The translations under genes and the position numbers were made by a program. DNA of 64,000 nt from Desulfuromonadaceae bacterium (GTDB lineage Bacteria; Desulfobacterota; Desulfuromonadia; Geobacterales; Pseudopelobacteraceae). Position 1 is the stretch's first letter. Each line of letters begins with the position of its first letter. The notes beneath the pieces are model-generated. The model ran no database searches. It worked only from the letters and a program-made list of their open reading frames with translations, and had not been told where the DNA came from. Below, one piece after another: positions 26,922 to 34,250 of the stretch. The stretch covers positions 62,001 through 126,000 of the forward strand of contig JAQUIT010000008.1 in the NCBI GenBank assembly GCA_028681335.1, read 5' to 3'.

Positions 26922-27890
26922 CTACCCCTGATATTTTTTCACAACATCCTTCATTTCCTTGATGATCTTTTCCCGCAACCAAGCCGGTTCCAACACTTCA
27001 GCATGTGAACCATGCTTGAGGATCTCCATCATGATTTCTGCTTCGTGCGACGCCGGAATTGTACGAATCAGCGAACCGTCATCCTGAACCAGCTCTGTCT
27101 GAGCCTCATGCCACATTTCGCCTTTAATCCAGCGTGATCGTTCCGGGGTAAAGCGGAGCACCACATTAAAGCTCTTCCGGTTCTGAAATATACCAAATGT
27201 GTTTTGCAGGAAAGGTTCCCACTCCTCTTTTTCACGGATTTGAAAAGCGGTTCCCTCTACAATGCAGAGCGTCATCCTCCCTAACACAAAGTCTCGCCAG
27301 TCCCCGCGCAGGTGACAGAAGGCGATCAGGTGCCAATTCCCCATATAGTTAACCATATGGTGCGGCTCTACTGTACGCATAGTGCAGTTACTATCAGCGG
27401 GTGAGTAGTAGCAGAAGGTGAGCAGTTTGCCCTGTAGAAGAGCCGAGGTTACAAGCTTGAATGTCAGTGGGTCGGTAGGACTAATGTTCTTCCAGCGGAA
27501 GGAAAAGGCATCCTCCGGTTTTGCCCGTCCAGGTAGGTTTGCAGACAATAAAGAACCGAGCCGAGCTGAAACACTCCCAAGCTCATCAGCCAGAGATCCG
27601 GCGGAAGCCTCAGTAATAAGTTTACGGGAAATTAGCAGTGCAAGTATTTCTTCTTCAGATATACGGATAACGGGCAGCTGAAAAGTAGGGTCGGTGTAGT
27701 AATACCCTTTATGTGACTTGTCATATTCAAAAGGAGCTTGAAGGCGGTCTCGAAAGTGATCGATAGAGCGCTGAGCTGTCTTGGGAGCAATCTCGAAGTG
27801 CGCTCCCAGTGTATTTGCATTGGGAAAACGCTCTTTGCGAGCTTCATGGTCGAACCAGACAAACCTCTCCAGATAAAGCTGGTCGCCCAT
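26922..27890 (-). CDS. WYL-domain transcriptional regulator
   Basis: This 322-residue protein has an N-terminal winged helix (about 5-65) followed by a WYL domain (about 130-210) with the diagnostic HHMVNYMGNWHLIAFCHLRG segment and a C-terminal extension (WCX-like) ending near 320. WYL regulators such as BrxR and CapW bind ligands, often nucleic acids or nucleotides, and control defence islands. The start at 27890 is set by GAGGG upstream and by the fact that the longer in-frame version would include the promoter -10. It is the first gene of the operon, with 75 bases before the giant helicase, so it probably controls the whole island. Confidence 0.9.
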   Translation of the reverse strand: MGDQLYLERFVWFDHEARKERFPNANTLGAHFEIAPKTAQRSIDHFRDRLQAPFEYDKSHKGYYYTDPTFQLPVIRISEEEILALLISRKLITEASAGSLADELGSVSARLGSLLSANLPGRAKPEDAFSFRWKNISPTDPLTFKLVTSALLQGKLLTFCYYSPADSNCTMRTVEPHHMVNYMGNWHLIAFCHLRGDWRDFVLGRMTLCIVEGTAFQIREKEEWEPFLQNTFGIFQNRKSFNVVLRFTPERSRWIKGEMWHEAQTELVQDDGSLIRTIPASHEAEIMMEILKHGSHAEVLEPAWLREKIIKEMKDVVKKYQG

Positions 27891-27936
27891 ACTTCCCTCG
27901 ACATTTAAAATCTCATTAAAATTAAAAAGTTGCAAG

Positions 27937-27965
27937 AGTATACACATTCAAACAGAGGGCGTCAA
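27937..27965 (-). promoter_or_regulatory. Strong sigma-70 promoter of the defence operon
   Basis: On the minus strand TTGACG (27960-27965) and TATACT (27937-27942) are separated by exactly 17 bp and lie about 45 bases upstream of the WYL start. Both hexamers are one mismatch from consensus. No other promoter of similar quality is seen before the remaining six genes, which mostly overlap. I could not identify the WYL operator with confidence. Confidence 0.75.
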
Positions 27966-28250
27966 ACTGCGAATGAGTGAAACAGATATTCACTAGACGG
28001 GGGAGGTCATCTTTTATGATTGAACCATAACAATCACGGGGAGGTTTAATATGGGGACTACAGCCAGCTATCAAGAGTGTGACACCATGCCGCGTCTGAG
28101 TAATCACGCTGGCTCCAGAAGTGGGAAGCCGTCGTATTAGCACGACGATGCTGGGAAATGGCCAAACCCGGCAAGAAAGGCGTTGACAAGTCTCTTATTT
28201 AGTAGTTTTCAGCCTTCCAGGTGAATGATGCAAGTTCATCTTTATTATTT

Positions 28251-28333
28251 ATTAAATAAATGTGTTATAAGAGAGGAACTCTGATAAATTCAAAAAGGAA
28301 TTACCGTAATATAAGTGAGGAACTAATTCCTTT
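28251..28333 (+). repeat. AGTGAGGA repeat, right copy
   Basis: This is a diverged direct repeat of 6495-6578. It keeps AAATAAATGTG, two octamers (AGAGAGGA at 28270 and AGTGAGGA at 28314), and the inverted repeat AAAGGAATTA (28294-28303) with TAATTCCTTT (28324-28333). The remaining sequence between 27966 and 28479 holds no supported gene. Confidence 0.7.
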
Positions 28334-28479
28334 GCGGCTTAAGTCTTCTTTTTGACCCGAACTCCCACCGAACCAACCCAAAATGTGGCTTTAGAAAAAG
28401 CCTTGATTCTCGCTGCAGAACCGTTTGCCAATTCTTTGTCTGTGTCAATACCGATCTTTTTGATATTGATTACTCCTCC

Positions 28480-28716
28480 TCAACGACCATAGTCATCTCC
28501 TCTCTTAGAGATCATCCATAGCCAGCCAAGAGCCGAAAAAAAGCCAACGCCTGCAACAGTAGGCACAAGAAAAATTATGCCAGTGCTACGAAAACGCACA
28601 TAAGCGCTTGGGGCAAAGTTCGGGATGTACGCCATAATAAGCAGAAGGATTATTACGGCAAAACAGAACCCGAGAAGGACATTGGTAGCAAGTTTTTTGT
28701 ACAAAAATTTGTTCAT
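28480..28716 (-). CDS. Small two-helix membrane protein
   Basis: This 78-residue protein has two clear membrane helices (about 10-31 and 44-68), a basic N-terminus and a short charged tail RGDDYGR. AAGGA lies 9 bases before the ATG. It follows the integrase gene by 28 bases on the same strand and may be cotranscribed with it. No family recognised. It could be an accessory protein of the mobile element; no toxin-antitoxin partner is evident beside it. Confidence 0.55.
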   Translation of the reverse strand: MNKFLYKKLATNVLLGFCFAVIILLLIMAYIPNFAPSAYVRFRSTGIIFLVPTVAGVGFFSALGWLWMISKRGDDYGR

Positions 28717-28744
28717 GATTTTGTTCCTTTCCTGTCCTCATATA

Positions 28745-29677
28745 TCATACAGATCTGACCGCCGCCCGTTTGGCCCCTTCATTGGATTTCGCGTAAAACT
28801 TCGCTGTTATCGATACATCGGCATGACCCAAGAGCTCGGAGATAGTCTTCAGGTTGACATTATTATTGACTAAACGCCTGGCGAACGTATGGCGCAGGAT
28901 ATGAAGACCTCGCTGGTCTACCCCTGCCCTCCGGAACATTCCTGAAATAATTGTCCACAAGTTACTCCTGTTGATGACCGTGCCGTTCCTCGTCGTACAG
29001 ATACCCCAGGCCTCGCCCTTCCCCTCTCTAAGGACTTCAAGCTCTTCAGCAATCATTTCAGCGGGTACATAGGCAAAGCGCTGCTTAGCACCCTTACCGG
29101 TTACCAACATGCCATACACATTGTTCTCTGGATCGAATTTAAAATCACAAATCCGGAATGTGAGGAGCTCGCTTACCCTCAGGCCGCCATAAAGGAGTAC
29201 TTTGCATAAAAGCACATTTCTGTATTTTATCAGTCTATTTATTGATGATTTTTTCTCTTTTTCAAAAAAGTTTAAAATTTTTGTTATTTCATCTTCTGAA
29301 AGTGATGGTTTTTCTTTTTGCTCAACTTTAATCTTCATTTTTTTGAATATTTTTTCAAAATCATGATTATTACTGTTATTTTCAGTCAAAAATGAAAAAA
29401 AAGTCTTTAATACAGTTACGTACAATTTTTTTGATGATGCACTGAAGTTTTTAGAATTGTTTTCCTTATCTGCTAAGTATCCATTCAAGAATAATCGGTT
29501 GATATCCTCAATTCCAGCCTCGTCTTGGTAGCCTCTGCTGTATTCAATAAAACCTTCCAAAATCCCTTTGTAAATCTCCAGCGTCCTTGGCGATAGGTTC
29601 TTGTTTGAAACCTCTTGAAGGTAGAGCACTAGCCACTTTTTGAGATCAACTACAATATTTCCAGACCCGAGTGTCAT
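28745..29677 (-). CDS. Tyrosine recombinase (phage/ICE-type integrase)
   Basis: This 310-residue protein has an N-terminal SAM-like core-binding domain (about 8-110) and a catalytic domain with the expected residues: Arg in LYGGLRVSELL near 172, HILRHTFARR near 262-271, His in LGHADVSITA near 285 and the nucleophilic Tyr in KFYAKS near 295. It is similar in size to XerC/D and to short island integrases. The start at 29677 is chosen for AGGA 6 bases upstream; 25 extra codons further up overlap operator-like repeats. Its promoter region is shared with a divergent two-gene unit. It may have mobilised this segment, though no clear att duplication was found. Confidence 0.92.
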   Translation of the reverse strand: MTLGSGNIVVDLKKWLVLYLQEVSNKNLSPRTLEIYKGILEGFIEYSRGYQDEAGIEDINRLFLNGYLADKENNSKNFSASSKKLYVTVLKTFFSFLTENNSNNHDFEKIFKKMKIKVEQKEKPSLSEDEITKILNFFEKEKKSSINRLIKYRNVLLCKVLLYGGLRVSELLTFRICDFKFDPENNVYGMLVTGKGAKQRFAYVPAEMIAEELEVLREGKGEAWGICTTRNGTVINRSNLWTIISGMFRRAGVDQRGLHILRHTFARRLVNNNVNLKTISELLGHADVSITAKFYAKSNEGAKRAAVRSV

Positions 29678-29694
29678 AGTTTTCCTTTCGCCTC

Positions 29695-29862
29695 TATAAT
29701 GTAACCTTATTATAAGTTGAGTTACATTGTATACCCTGTTTGTGACCTGCACAATCAGTAATTTGCCGTTATTAGTCGTTATAGTTGTGTTACATTATAT
29801 TTTTTATAAGTCTTGATTATATGAATTTATTGGACACTACAAACAGTTGAAGTTATATTATA
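29695..29862. promoter_or_regulatory. Four operator-like GTTACATTATA sites between integrase and divergent genes
   Basis: GTTACATTATA or close variants occur four times: inverted at 29695-29705, then direct at 29721-29731 (GTTACATTGTA), 29789-29799 and 29852-29862 (GTTATATTATA). The first two form an inverted pair. The array sits between two divergent genes, so it could bind a regulator of both, or a recombination directionality factor. Confidence 0.55.
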
Positions 29863-29890
29863 CTCAAATAATTATATAGAAGGAGGTTTT

Positions 29891-30151
29891 ATGCAAAGTG
29901 AAGCGAGTAAATCAGTTTCAGAAACTTTTGCAGGGGATGAAGGCAAGCTGGATACTGTAATGAAGCGCATAGCTATCAAGAATGCAACAATCCATAAAAT
30001 GCGGAAGATTTCTTCTTTATTTTCGGATGAAATACCTTTGGATGCAAAAGAAGCCGATTTGATTTCTTTCTTTTTCGTTCTTTCGTTTGATGCTTTTTTA
30101 AAGTCTGGTGAAATCGAGAAAAGGCTCAAAGCCTTGACTGAGGATAATTAA
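29891..30151 (+). CDS. Small acidic helical protein of unknown function
   Basis: This 86-residue protein starts MQSEASKSVSETF and has an excellent ribosome site (GAAGGAGG, 6 bases upstream). It is predicted mostly helical, with a hydrophobic stretch LISFFFVLSFDAFL near 56-69 that looks more like a buried core helix than a membrane span. No family is recognised. It is divergent from the integrase across the repeat array and one base ahead of the next gene, so the two are cotranscribed. A role as regulator or excision factor is possible from position only. Confidence 0.65.
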   Translation: MQSEASKSVSETFAGDEGKLDTVMKRIAIKNATIHKMRKISSLFSDEIPLDAKEADLISFFFVLSFDAFLKSGEIEKRLKALTEDN

Positions 30152-30152
30152 T

Positions 30153-30620
30153 ATGGCGAAAGTCACAGAGAAGAGTCTCAAAGAGCGCTGCACCCAGCTT
30201 AACCTCGGACCACTCCGCAATACAACCTTCGGAATCCGTGCTGAACGCCTGAATGCCGGTTATTCTGTAGAGTTGATATACAGAGATGGGACACCGGCGC
30301 AGGTCCTCGCAGAAGCCGTAACCGCAGCTGAGGCAGCTGCTACAGTAGAAGGTGCCGCAGCTGGCGCCGCAGCAGTCCAAGTTGCCGGGCTGGACAAGCC
30401 GGAATTCGTCACTATCGAGACTTTTGTACGCCAGAGTGGTGAAAGATGCCCAAAATGTTCTACAAAGGACATCAACCTCGGTCACTTCTCGGCGGTAAAG
30501 GGAGTCATGCTTCAGGCTTGTTCCTGCATGCGATGTGAGTTGGCGTGGAACAGCATCTATCGCTTGGAGAGTTATGAACCTGCCATACCCGTAGTTGCGC
30601 AGGCAGAGGCGGAAGCGTGA
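30153..30620 (+). CDS. Zinc-finger protein with Ala-rich linker, unknown function
   Basis: This 155-residue protein has three parts: a basic N-terminal segment (1-60), a low-complexity Ala-rich linker (about 62-90), and a C-terminal zinc-binding domain with CPKC near 109 and CSCMRC near 135. The C-terminal pattern resembles single-stranded nucleic-acid-binding ribbons. It begins one base after the stop of the previous gene with GAGG 8-9 bases upstream, and its own stop overlaps a small frame carrying an in-frame TGA. The function is unknown, and the neighbours suggest a mobile-element accessory. Confidence 0.65.
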   Translation: MAKVTEKSLKERCTQLNLGPLRNTTFGIRAERLNAGYSVELIYRDGTPAQVLAEAVTAAEAAATVEGAAAGAAAVQVAGLDKPEFVTIETFVRQSGERCPKCSTKDINLGHFSAVKGVMLQACSCMRCELAWNSIYRLESYEPAIPVVAQAEAEA

Positions 30621-30832
30621 AATTGCCTCAGCACATAAAACTTTGGGAAGATGAGCGTCGATCCGGCAACGGAGTGATCGTCACCCTCTCCTGAGGGTGG
30701 TCTTTTATTGCTGGTGAACATTTGGGAGTAAGATGTTTTAACACCGACCTCCAAGCGAAAGAAGCTTCCAGACGGCACAATGTATTTCCGTGCGTTTGCG
30801 TGAAATGTTCTCAAGGAAAGGCACAACAATAA
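30617..30832 (+). pseudogene. Small gene with an in-frame TGA
   Basis: From a GTG that overlaps the previous stop (GTGA), the frame reads KLPQHIKLWEDERRSGNG then VIVTLS, hits TGA at 30692-30694, and continues as GWSFIAGEHLGVRCFNTD with a Cys-rich tail CVCVKC to TAA at 30830. The two halves read as one small protein of about 70 residues. I recall similar 'WEDER..GNG.IVTL..GW.F..GEH' proteins in mobile elements but cannot verify it. The simplest reading is a nonsense mutation; recoding of UGA is a less likely alternative. Confidence 0.5.
30682..30706 (+). terminator. Possible rho-independent terminator
   Basis: CACCCTC pairs with GAGGGTG around TCCT and is followed by GTCTTTTATT. It would end the two-gene unit, but it lies inside the interrupted small gene, so it may also be a coding-region hairpin. 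Confidence 0.45.
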
Positions 30833-30920
30833 GGACAGGCTAAGCGCCAGGCAGCGGCCTGAATGAAACGTTTAACCAAGTGAAACTGGTCTTCGCTATT
30901 CGGTTATCACACTCCGTATA

Positions 30921-31250
30921 CTGCACCATTCAGACCGTGGTTCTCAATACGCAAGTAACGATTTCCAACGTTTACTGAAAAAACATGGCGCAATTTGCAG
31001 TATGAGCCGTAAAGGTAATTGCTGGGACAACGCCCCAGTAGAAAGTTTTTTCGGTTTTTTAAAAAGAGAGCATGTTTTTCATAACCACTACTTGACCCGC
31101 GCCCAGGCACGGCAAAGCATTTTTGATTACATAGAACGATTCTACAATCGTAAGCGAATTCACTCCTCGCTCGAATATTTGACGCCGAACGAGGTCGATC
31201 AACTCAAACTTGCAGCTTAACTAACTGTCCACAAAACTGGGGTAAATTCA
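30921..31250 (+). pseudogene. 3' remnant of an IS3-family transposase and right IS end
   Basis: The frame reads [12 protein letters not shown], then [18 protein letters not shown], then [16 protein letters not shown] and stops at 31220. These are the last two catalytic blocks (the second Asp and the Glu) of an IS3-family OrfB integrase. The sequence before about 30921 is unrelated, so most of the transposase is missing. The sequence after the stop (starting TGTCCACAAAACTGGGG at 31226) looks like the right terminal repeat. It is a dead fragment. Confidence 0.85.
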
Positions 31251-31362
31251 CATGTACGTTACCGTTGAAGAGGGAAACTAACAAAAACCTAACAGAATAG
31301 TTCAAAAGGGTTAAGACCACGCTTAGTATCTGTGATCTGTAGACTTGATAATCATCTAAAAG

Positions 31363-31445
31363 GCACCCCCTGAATCAACGGATGCAAAAACCTTCCGATA
31401 TACTTGGAAAGACGTCCAATCTTGCAAGCACAATCAGGAGGTGCC
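31363..31445 (+). promoter_or_regulatory. Inverted repeat that could hide the transposase ribosome site
   Basis: GGCACCCCCTGA (31363-31374) is complementary, with one bulge, to TCAGGAGGTGCC (31434-31445), which contains the AGGAGG site of the transposase. A transcript starting outside the element would fold and mask the site, while an internal transcript lacking the left arm would not. This is a known way for insertion sequences to limit transposase synthesis; its operation here is inferred. Confidence 0.55.
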
Positions 31446-31447
31446 CG

Positions 31448-32467
31448 ATGAAACTGTACTCTGGAATCGATCTGCATTCAAGCAACAGCTATTTGGCAAT
31501 CGTTGATGAAACCGGCAAGCGCATCTTTAAGGAGAAAGCGCCGAACGACATTAGGGCAATTGTCCAGTCGTTTGAACCGTTTCGAAATGATCTTGCTGGC
31601 ATCGTCGTAGAATCGACCTACAACTGGTATTGGCTTGTCGATGGGCTGATGGCTGAAGGATTCGCCTTACACCTGGCGAATCCTTCAGCCATCCAAAAGT
31701 ATTCCGGCATGAAGTTTGCCGACGACAAGCACGATGCCTTCTGGTTGGCCGAGATGCTACGACTGAATATTTTACCGACAGGTTACATTTACCCGAAGGA
31801 TACCAGGCCGATCCGCGACCTGCTCAGGAAACGAGGGCACTTGGTATCACTGCGCTCATCGCTCCTGATCAGCCTTCAGAACATTATCACCAGAAATTGC
31901 GGCACGAAGATGAAAACCAACGACATAAAGCGGTTGCGTGAAAACCGTGTTCAGCCGTATCTGGCGGACAACGAGGATCTGGCTCTTGCCGGACAGATGA
32001 GTAAAGACTCCATCGACTTCTTCACCAGGCAGATTCACTCAATTGAGAACTTTCTTGAGAAGAAGCTTGAACTCACGGACGCCTACAAAAAACTGGTCAC
32101 AATTTCCGGTATCGGGAAAATTCTGGGATTGACCATCATGCTTGAAACCGGCCCAATTGAACGATTCGAAAAAGTCGGCAACTACGCATCATATTGCCGG
32201 GCAGTCTCCACACAATGGATCAGCAACGGCAAATCCAAGGGCAAGGGAAACAAGAAAAACGGCAACAAGTACCTTTCCTGGGCATTCTCCGAAGCGGCAG
32301 AATTTGCCAGACGCAATGATGATAAGGCCAGAGCTTTTTATAACCGTAAATTGCGAAAGACCAACTTCATGATCGCACACGCCGCGCTGGCGCACAAACT
32401 GGCACGGGCAGCATACCATGTCATGAAAGACGGGGTTGATTTCATGCCGGAAAAAATCTTCACATAG
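31448..32467 (+). CDS. IS110-family transposase
   Basis: This 339-residue DEDD recombinase begins MKLYSGIDLHSS, giving the first Asp of a RuvC-like domain. VVESTYNWYW near 60 gives the Glu and KFADDKHDAFWLAEML near 100 the two Asp. The C-terminal Tnp_20 domain (about 215-300) begins with ISGIGKILGLTIM and contains YASYCRAVSTQW with the expected serine region. IS110-type enzymes recombine DNA under guidance of a bridge RNA from the element's own non-coding end. AGGAGG lies 6 bases before the ATG at 31448. The frame is intact, so the element may be active. Confidence 0.93.
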   Translation: MKLYSGIDLHSSNSYLAIVDETGKRIFKEKAPNDIRAIVQSFEPFRNDLAGIVVESTYNWYWLVDGLMAEGFALHLANPSAIQKYSGMKFADDKHDAFWLAEMLRLNILPTGYIYPKDTRPIRDLLRKRGHLVSLRSSLLISLQNIITRNCGTKMKTNDIKRLRENRVQPYLADNEDLALAGQMSKDSIDFFTRQIHSIENFLEKKLELTDAYKKLVTISGIGKILGLTIMLETGPIERFEKVGNYASYCRAVSTQWISNGKSKGKGNKKNGNKYLSWAFSEAAEFARRNDDKARAFYNRKLRKTNFMIAHAALAHKLARAAYHVMKDGVDFMPEKIFT

Positions 32468-32474
32468 GAACTGG

Positions 32475-32680
32475 CTGGAGCGGTGAGCCCGCATAGGGGT
32501 TGGTAAAACCACGAGGCTTGATTGGCAGCCGCTCCACCCAGCATTACATAAAGTTATTGACGTCTTTGCTGCCCACGCCGTGAGCCACCAAGGGGCTGGT
32601 TAACAACCACGAGACCTGAAACAACCAATTAGACACGGCCTGGAACCGAAGTTTTTCTGGTCCGCGAAACGCGGAAGGGG
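32475..32680 (+). ncRNA. Candidate guide (bridge-like) RNA in the IS110 right flank
   Basis: Directly after the transposase, GGAGCGG (near 32477) pairs with CCGCTCC (near 32531), extended by GCTGG/CCAGC-type pairing. The loop holds a motif (AGGGGTTGG...CCACGAGGCTTGA, 32495-32521) that recurs at 32591-32619 as AGGGGCTGG...CCACGAGACCTGA. A third perfect hairpin, TCCGCG-AAA-CGCGGA, follows at 32661-32675. IS1111-type members encode the bridge RNA in this flank. The assignment is by position and fold only; boundaries are approximate. Confidence 0.5.
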
Positions 32681-33041
32681 CTTTTGATCTTCCAAAACCG
32701 CCACAACAAGCCTTGATCCTGATGGGTGACTGATGCAGCTAAAGGCTGAGTACATCGAAACAAAAGAAATAACGGTAATGGTAATGATGTCAGTAGCTTG
32801 CGAGCAAAGCTTGGAAACCTGCATTTTCTAGCATAGGGAACGTTTTTGCCGTTGACAGCAGCCTTTTAATGGGTGCCCCTTATATGATAAATGTTTAGAA
32901 AAACTGTGATATTGATCTGATGTTTTTGTAAGACCCCGTGCTACCCCGCCGCAAGCTGAGTATCAGCAACTTTATCTGAGATTTGAATCGCCCCCTAGGG
33001 GCGGGGAATTTAACTCACAGAAATTAAAAAGGAGAGTGAAA

Positions 33042-33437
33042 ATGATGAAAATCGTATTTGTATTACTAGCACTGTTCATTATTAGCGGAGTAACTATCGC
33101 AGAAGCAGGACAAGTAGGTCTCGGCAGCTACCTGCAACGTCTCGATTCCCAAGCAAAAAATGATTTAAACGTTTTTTCCTCTAAGCTTAGCTCACACTTC
33201 GGTGTTCCAGAGTCGCAGGTTCGTACTGTTATCAGCACAGTCAAGAAACCGTCACATGCATTCGTATGTCTACAACTCAGCCAGTGGACGCAAAAACCAA
33301 TCGAACAGGTTGTAGAGGTTTACAAGGCCAATAATGCATGGACAGCAATTCTCGAAAAAGTGGGAATAAAGCCTGAATCTGCAGAGTTTAGAGATATGAA
33401 GGACGGTAACTTTAAGTTTAGCGGTAGTAAGTATTAA
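33042..33437 (+). CDS. Small secreted protein of unknown function
   Basis: This 131-residue protein has a signal peptide (MMKIVFVLLALFIISG...) with likely cleavage after AEA near residue 19-20. The mature part is about 110 residues, helical and basic, with one Cys and the segment FVCLQLSQWTQKPIEQVVEVY. GGAG lies 7 bases before the ATG at 33042; a GTG 6 bases earlier is less well placed. It stands alone, preceded by a CCCCTAGGGG palindrome and followed by a stem-loop. I recall such small exported proteins in Geobacter-type genomes but cannot name a function. Confidence 0.7.
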   Translation: MMKIVFVLLALFIISGVTIAEAGQVGLGSYLQRLDSQAKNDLNVFSSKLSSHFGVPESQVRTVISTVKKPSHAFVCLQLSQWTQKPIEQVVEVYKANNAWTAILEKVGIKPESAEFRDMKDGNFKFSGSKY

Positions 33438-33465
33438 GCGACATATATTTGCCAACGAGGAAGAA

Positions 33466-33497
33466 GCACCTGACCGAAAAGCCGTCAGGTGTTCTCC
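33466..33497 (+). terminator. Stem-loop terminator of the secreted-protein gene
   Basis: GCACCTGAC pairs with GTCAGGTGT across a 9-base loop, 29 bases after the stop codon. The following TTCTCC tail is weak, so it may only stabilise the transcript. Confidence 0.5.
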
Positions 33498-33670
33498 CAA
33501 ATCGCTGGAATAAGGATGAACATCAGAAAACCGAAAAGCCATTTACACAATCTGGTTGACAGGCCCGATTCGTTGAACTCACAATTTCTAAAAATACTCT
33601 TCAAAAATAATTTCCATAGTTTTAAGCCTTACAGGACTAAAAGTTCAGTCTCGATTCAGAGAGTTTTCAC

Positions 33671-33823
33671 CTACCCTCTATTCTTTCTGTAAGATGAACC
33701 GACCGCAATTCCTTCCCAACCAACTTGGACTGAATCCGTTCCAATAGGTGAGGTTTCAGCTTCACCTCGTATCGAGCTACTATCCCCGATAATATCACCA
33801 ACCAGATCCGAAATAATTCTCAT
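33671..33823 (-). CDS. Possible 50-residue protein
   Basis: A minus-strand frame starts MRIISDLVGDIIGDSSS and ends SSYRKNRG, 50 residues, with GGGAG 9 bases before the ATG. It has protein-like composition and fills an otherwise empty 420-base gap between 33498 and 33915. No family recognised and no cysteine pair or signal peptide. It could be chance; otherwise this gap shows only a short AGGTGA/TCACCT hairpin. Confidence 0.35.
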   Translation of the reverse strand: MRIISDLVGDIIGDSSSIRGEAETSPIGTDSVQVGWEGIAVGSSYRKNRG

Positions 33824-33915
33824 GATTATCTTCTCCCAAGATATTTTGTTTGATGTTATATGCTAGCGTGCTATTTTAATGCTATAAATATTTTATTCTC
33901 GTAAGGTTATTATAT

Positions 33916-34170
33916 ATGAATACGAATCCTCCTAAATCAAAACTGACAGGAAGACCAAAGGGGACCGGTACGGGTCCTGGTAAACTTTTACGAGTTCTAC
34001 TGACACCCCGCCAGGAGCGACTATTGACCCAAGTAAGAGTTGAGAATGGAATATCAGAGAGCGAATTCTGCCGCCGCGCATTAGACGACCTGTTTGATAA
34101 AATGGAGGCGAGGGGTGAGTTGATGGACAGCGGGCCGGCGACAGTGCCAGCCATAACTAAAGAGGACTGA
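33916..34170 (+). CDS. Possible ribbon-helix-helix DNA-binding protein
   Basis: The protein has 84 residues. A disordered, Gly/Pro/Lys-rich start (to about 22) is followed by a beta strand and two helices (LLRVLLTPRQERLLTQ then ENGISESEFCRRALDDLF). The pattern is that of CopG/Arc-type ribbon-helix-helix proteins, which bind DNA as dimers. The ATG has only a weak ribosome site (AAGG about 10 bases upstream). It is 80 bases ahead of the HU gene in the same direction. The fold call is an inference from pattern; no toxin partner is adjacent. Confidence 0.55.
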   Translation: MNTNPPKSKLTGRPKGTGTGPGKLLRVLLTPRQERLLTQVRVENGISESEFCRRALDDLFDKMEARGELMDSGPATVPAITKED

Positions 34171-34250
34171 GATTCGTCTTAATTGGTGTTGGTAGTATCA
34201 GCAGAGCCATCTTAATCAGAGGTATATTCCTCATATCCCAAGGAGTCAAC

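Larger units (their letters stand above)
31363..32880 (+). mobile_element. IS110-family insertion sequence (approximate ends)
   Basis: The element contains one transposase gene with an 85-base left flank and a 410-base right non-coding flank. GGCACCC near the left (31363) recurs inverted near the right (GGGTGCCC, 32871-32878), the short subterminal repeats expected of the IS1111 branch rather than classical IR ends. There is no obvious target duplication, as usual for IS110. The exact ends cannot be fixed without a second copy or an empty site. Confidence 0.65.

Noticed and set aside
27966..28250. Missing 5' half of the DUF4143 gene at the right end of the island
   Set aside because: I looked for a P-loop or DUF4143-like N-terminus on both strands here and saw none, so simple insertion into an intact gene is not proven.
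28331..28456. Minus-strand frame reading IKKIGIDTDKELANGSAAR with a strong GAGGAGGAG upstream
   Set aside because: The composition looks protein-like, but no ATG, GTG or TTG is in frame; the only codon at the right distance is ATC. I left it out for lack of a start, though it may be a relic.
30907..31110. Minus-strand 67-codon frame across the IS3 remnant
   Set aside because: It is the shadow of the transposase fragment, which is clearly recognisable on the plus strand.
28745..33000. tRNA gene or duplicated att site next to the integrase
   Set aside because: No cloverleaf-like sequence or clear repeated att core was seen.
32985..33006. GC-rich palindrome around CCCCTAGGGG before the secreted-protein gene
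   Set aside because: No T-run and no known operator form; could be regulatory but nothing supports a specific call.
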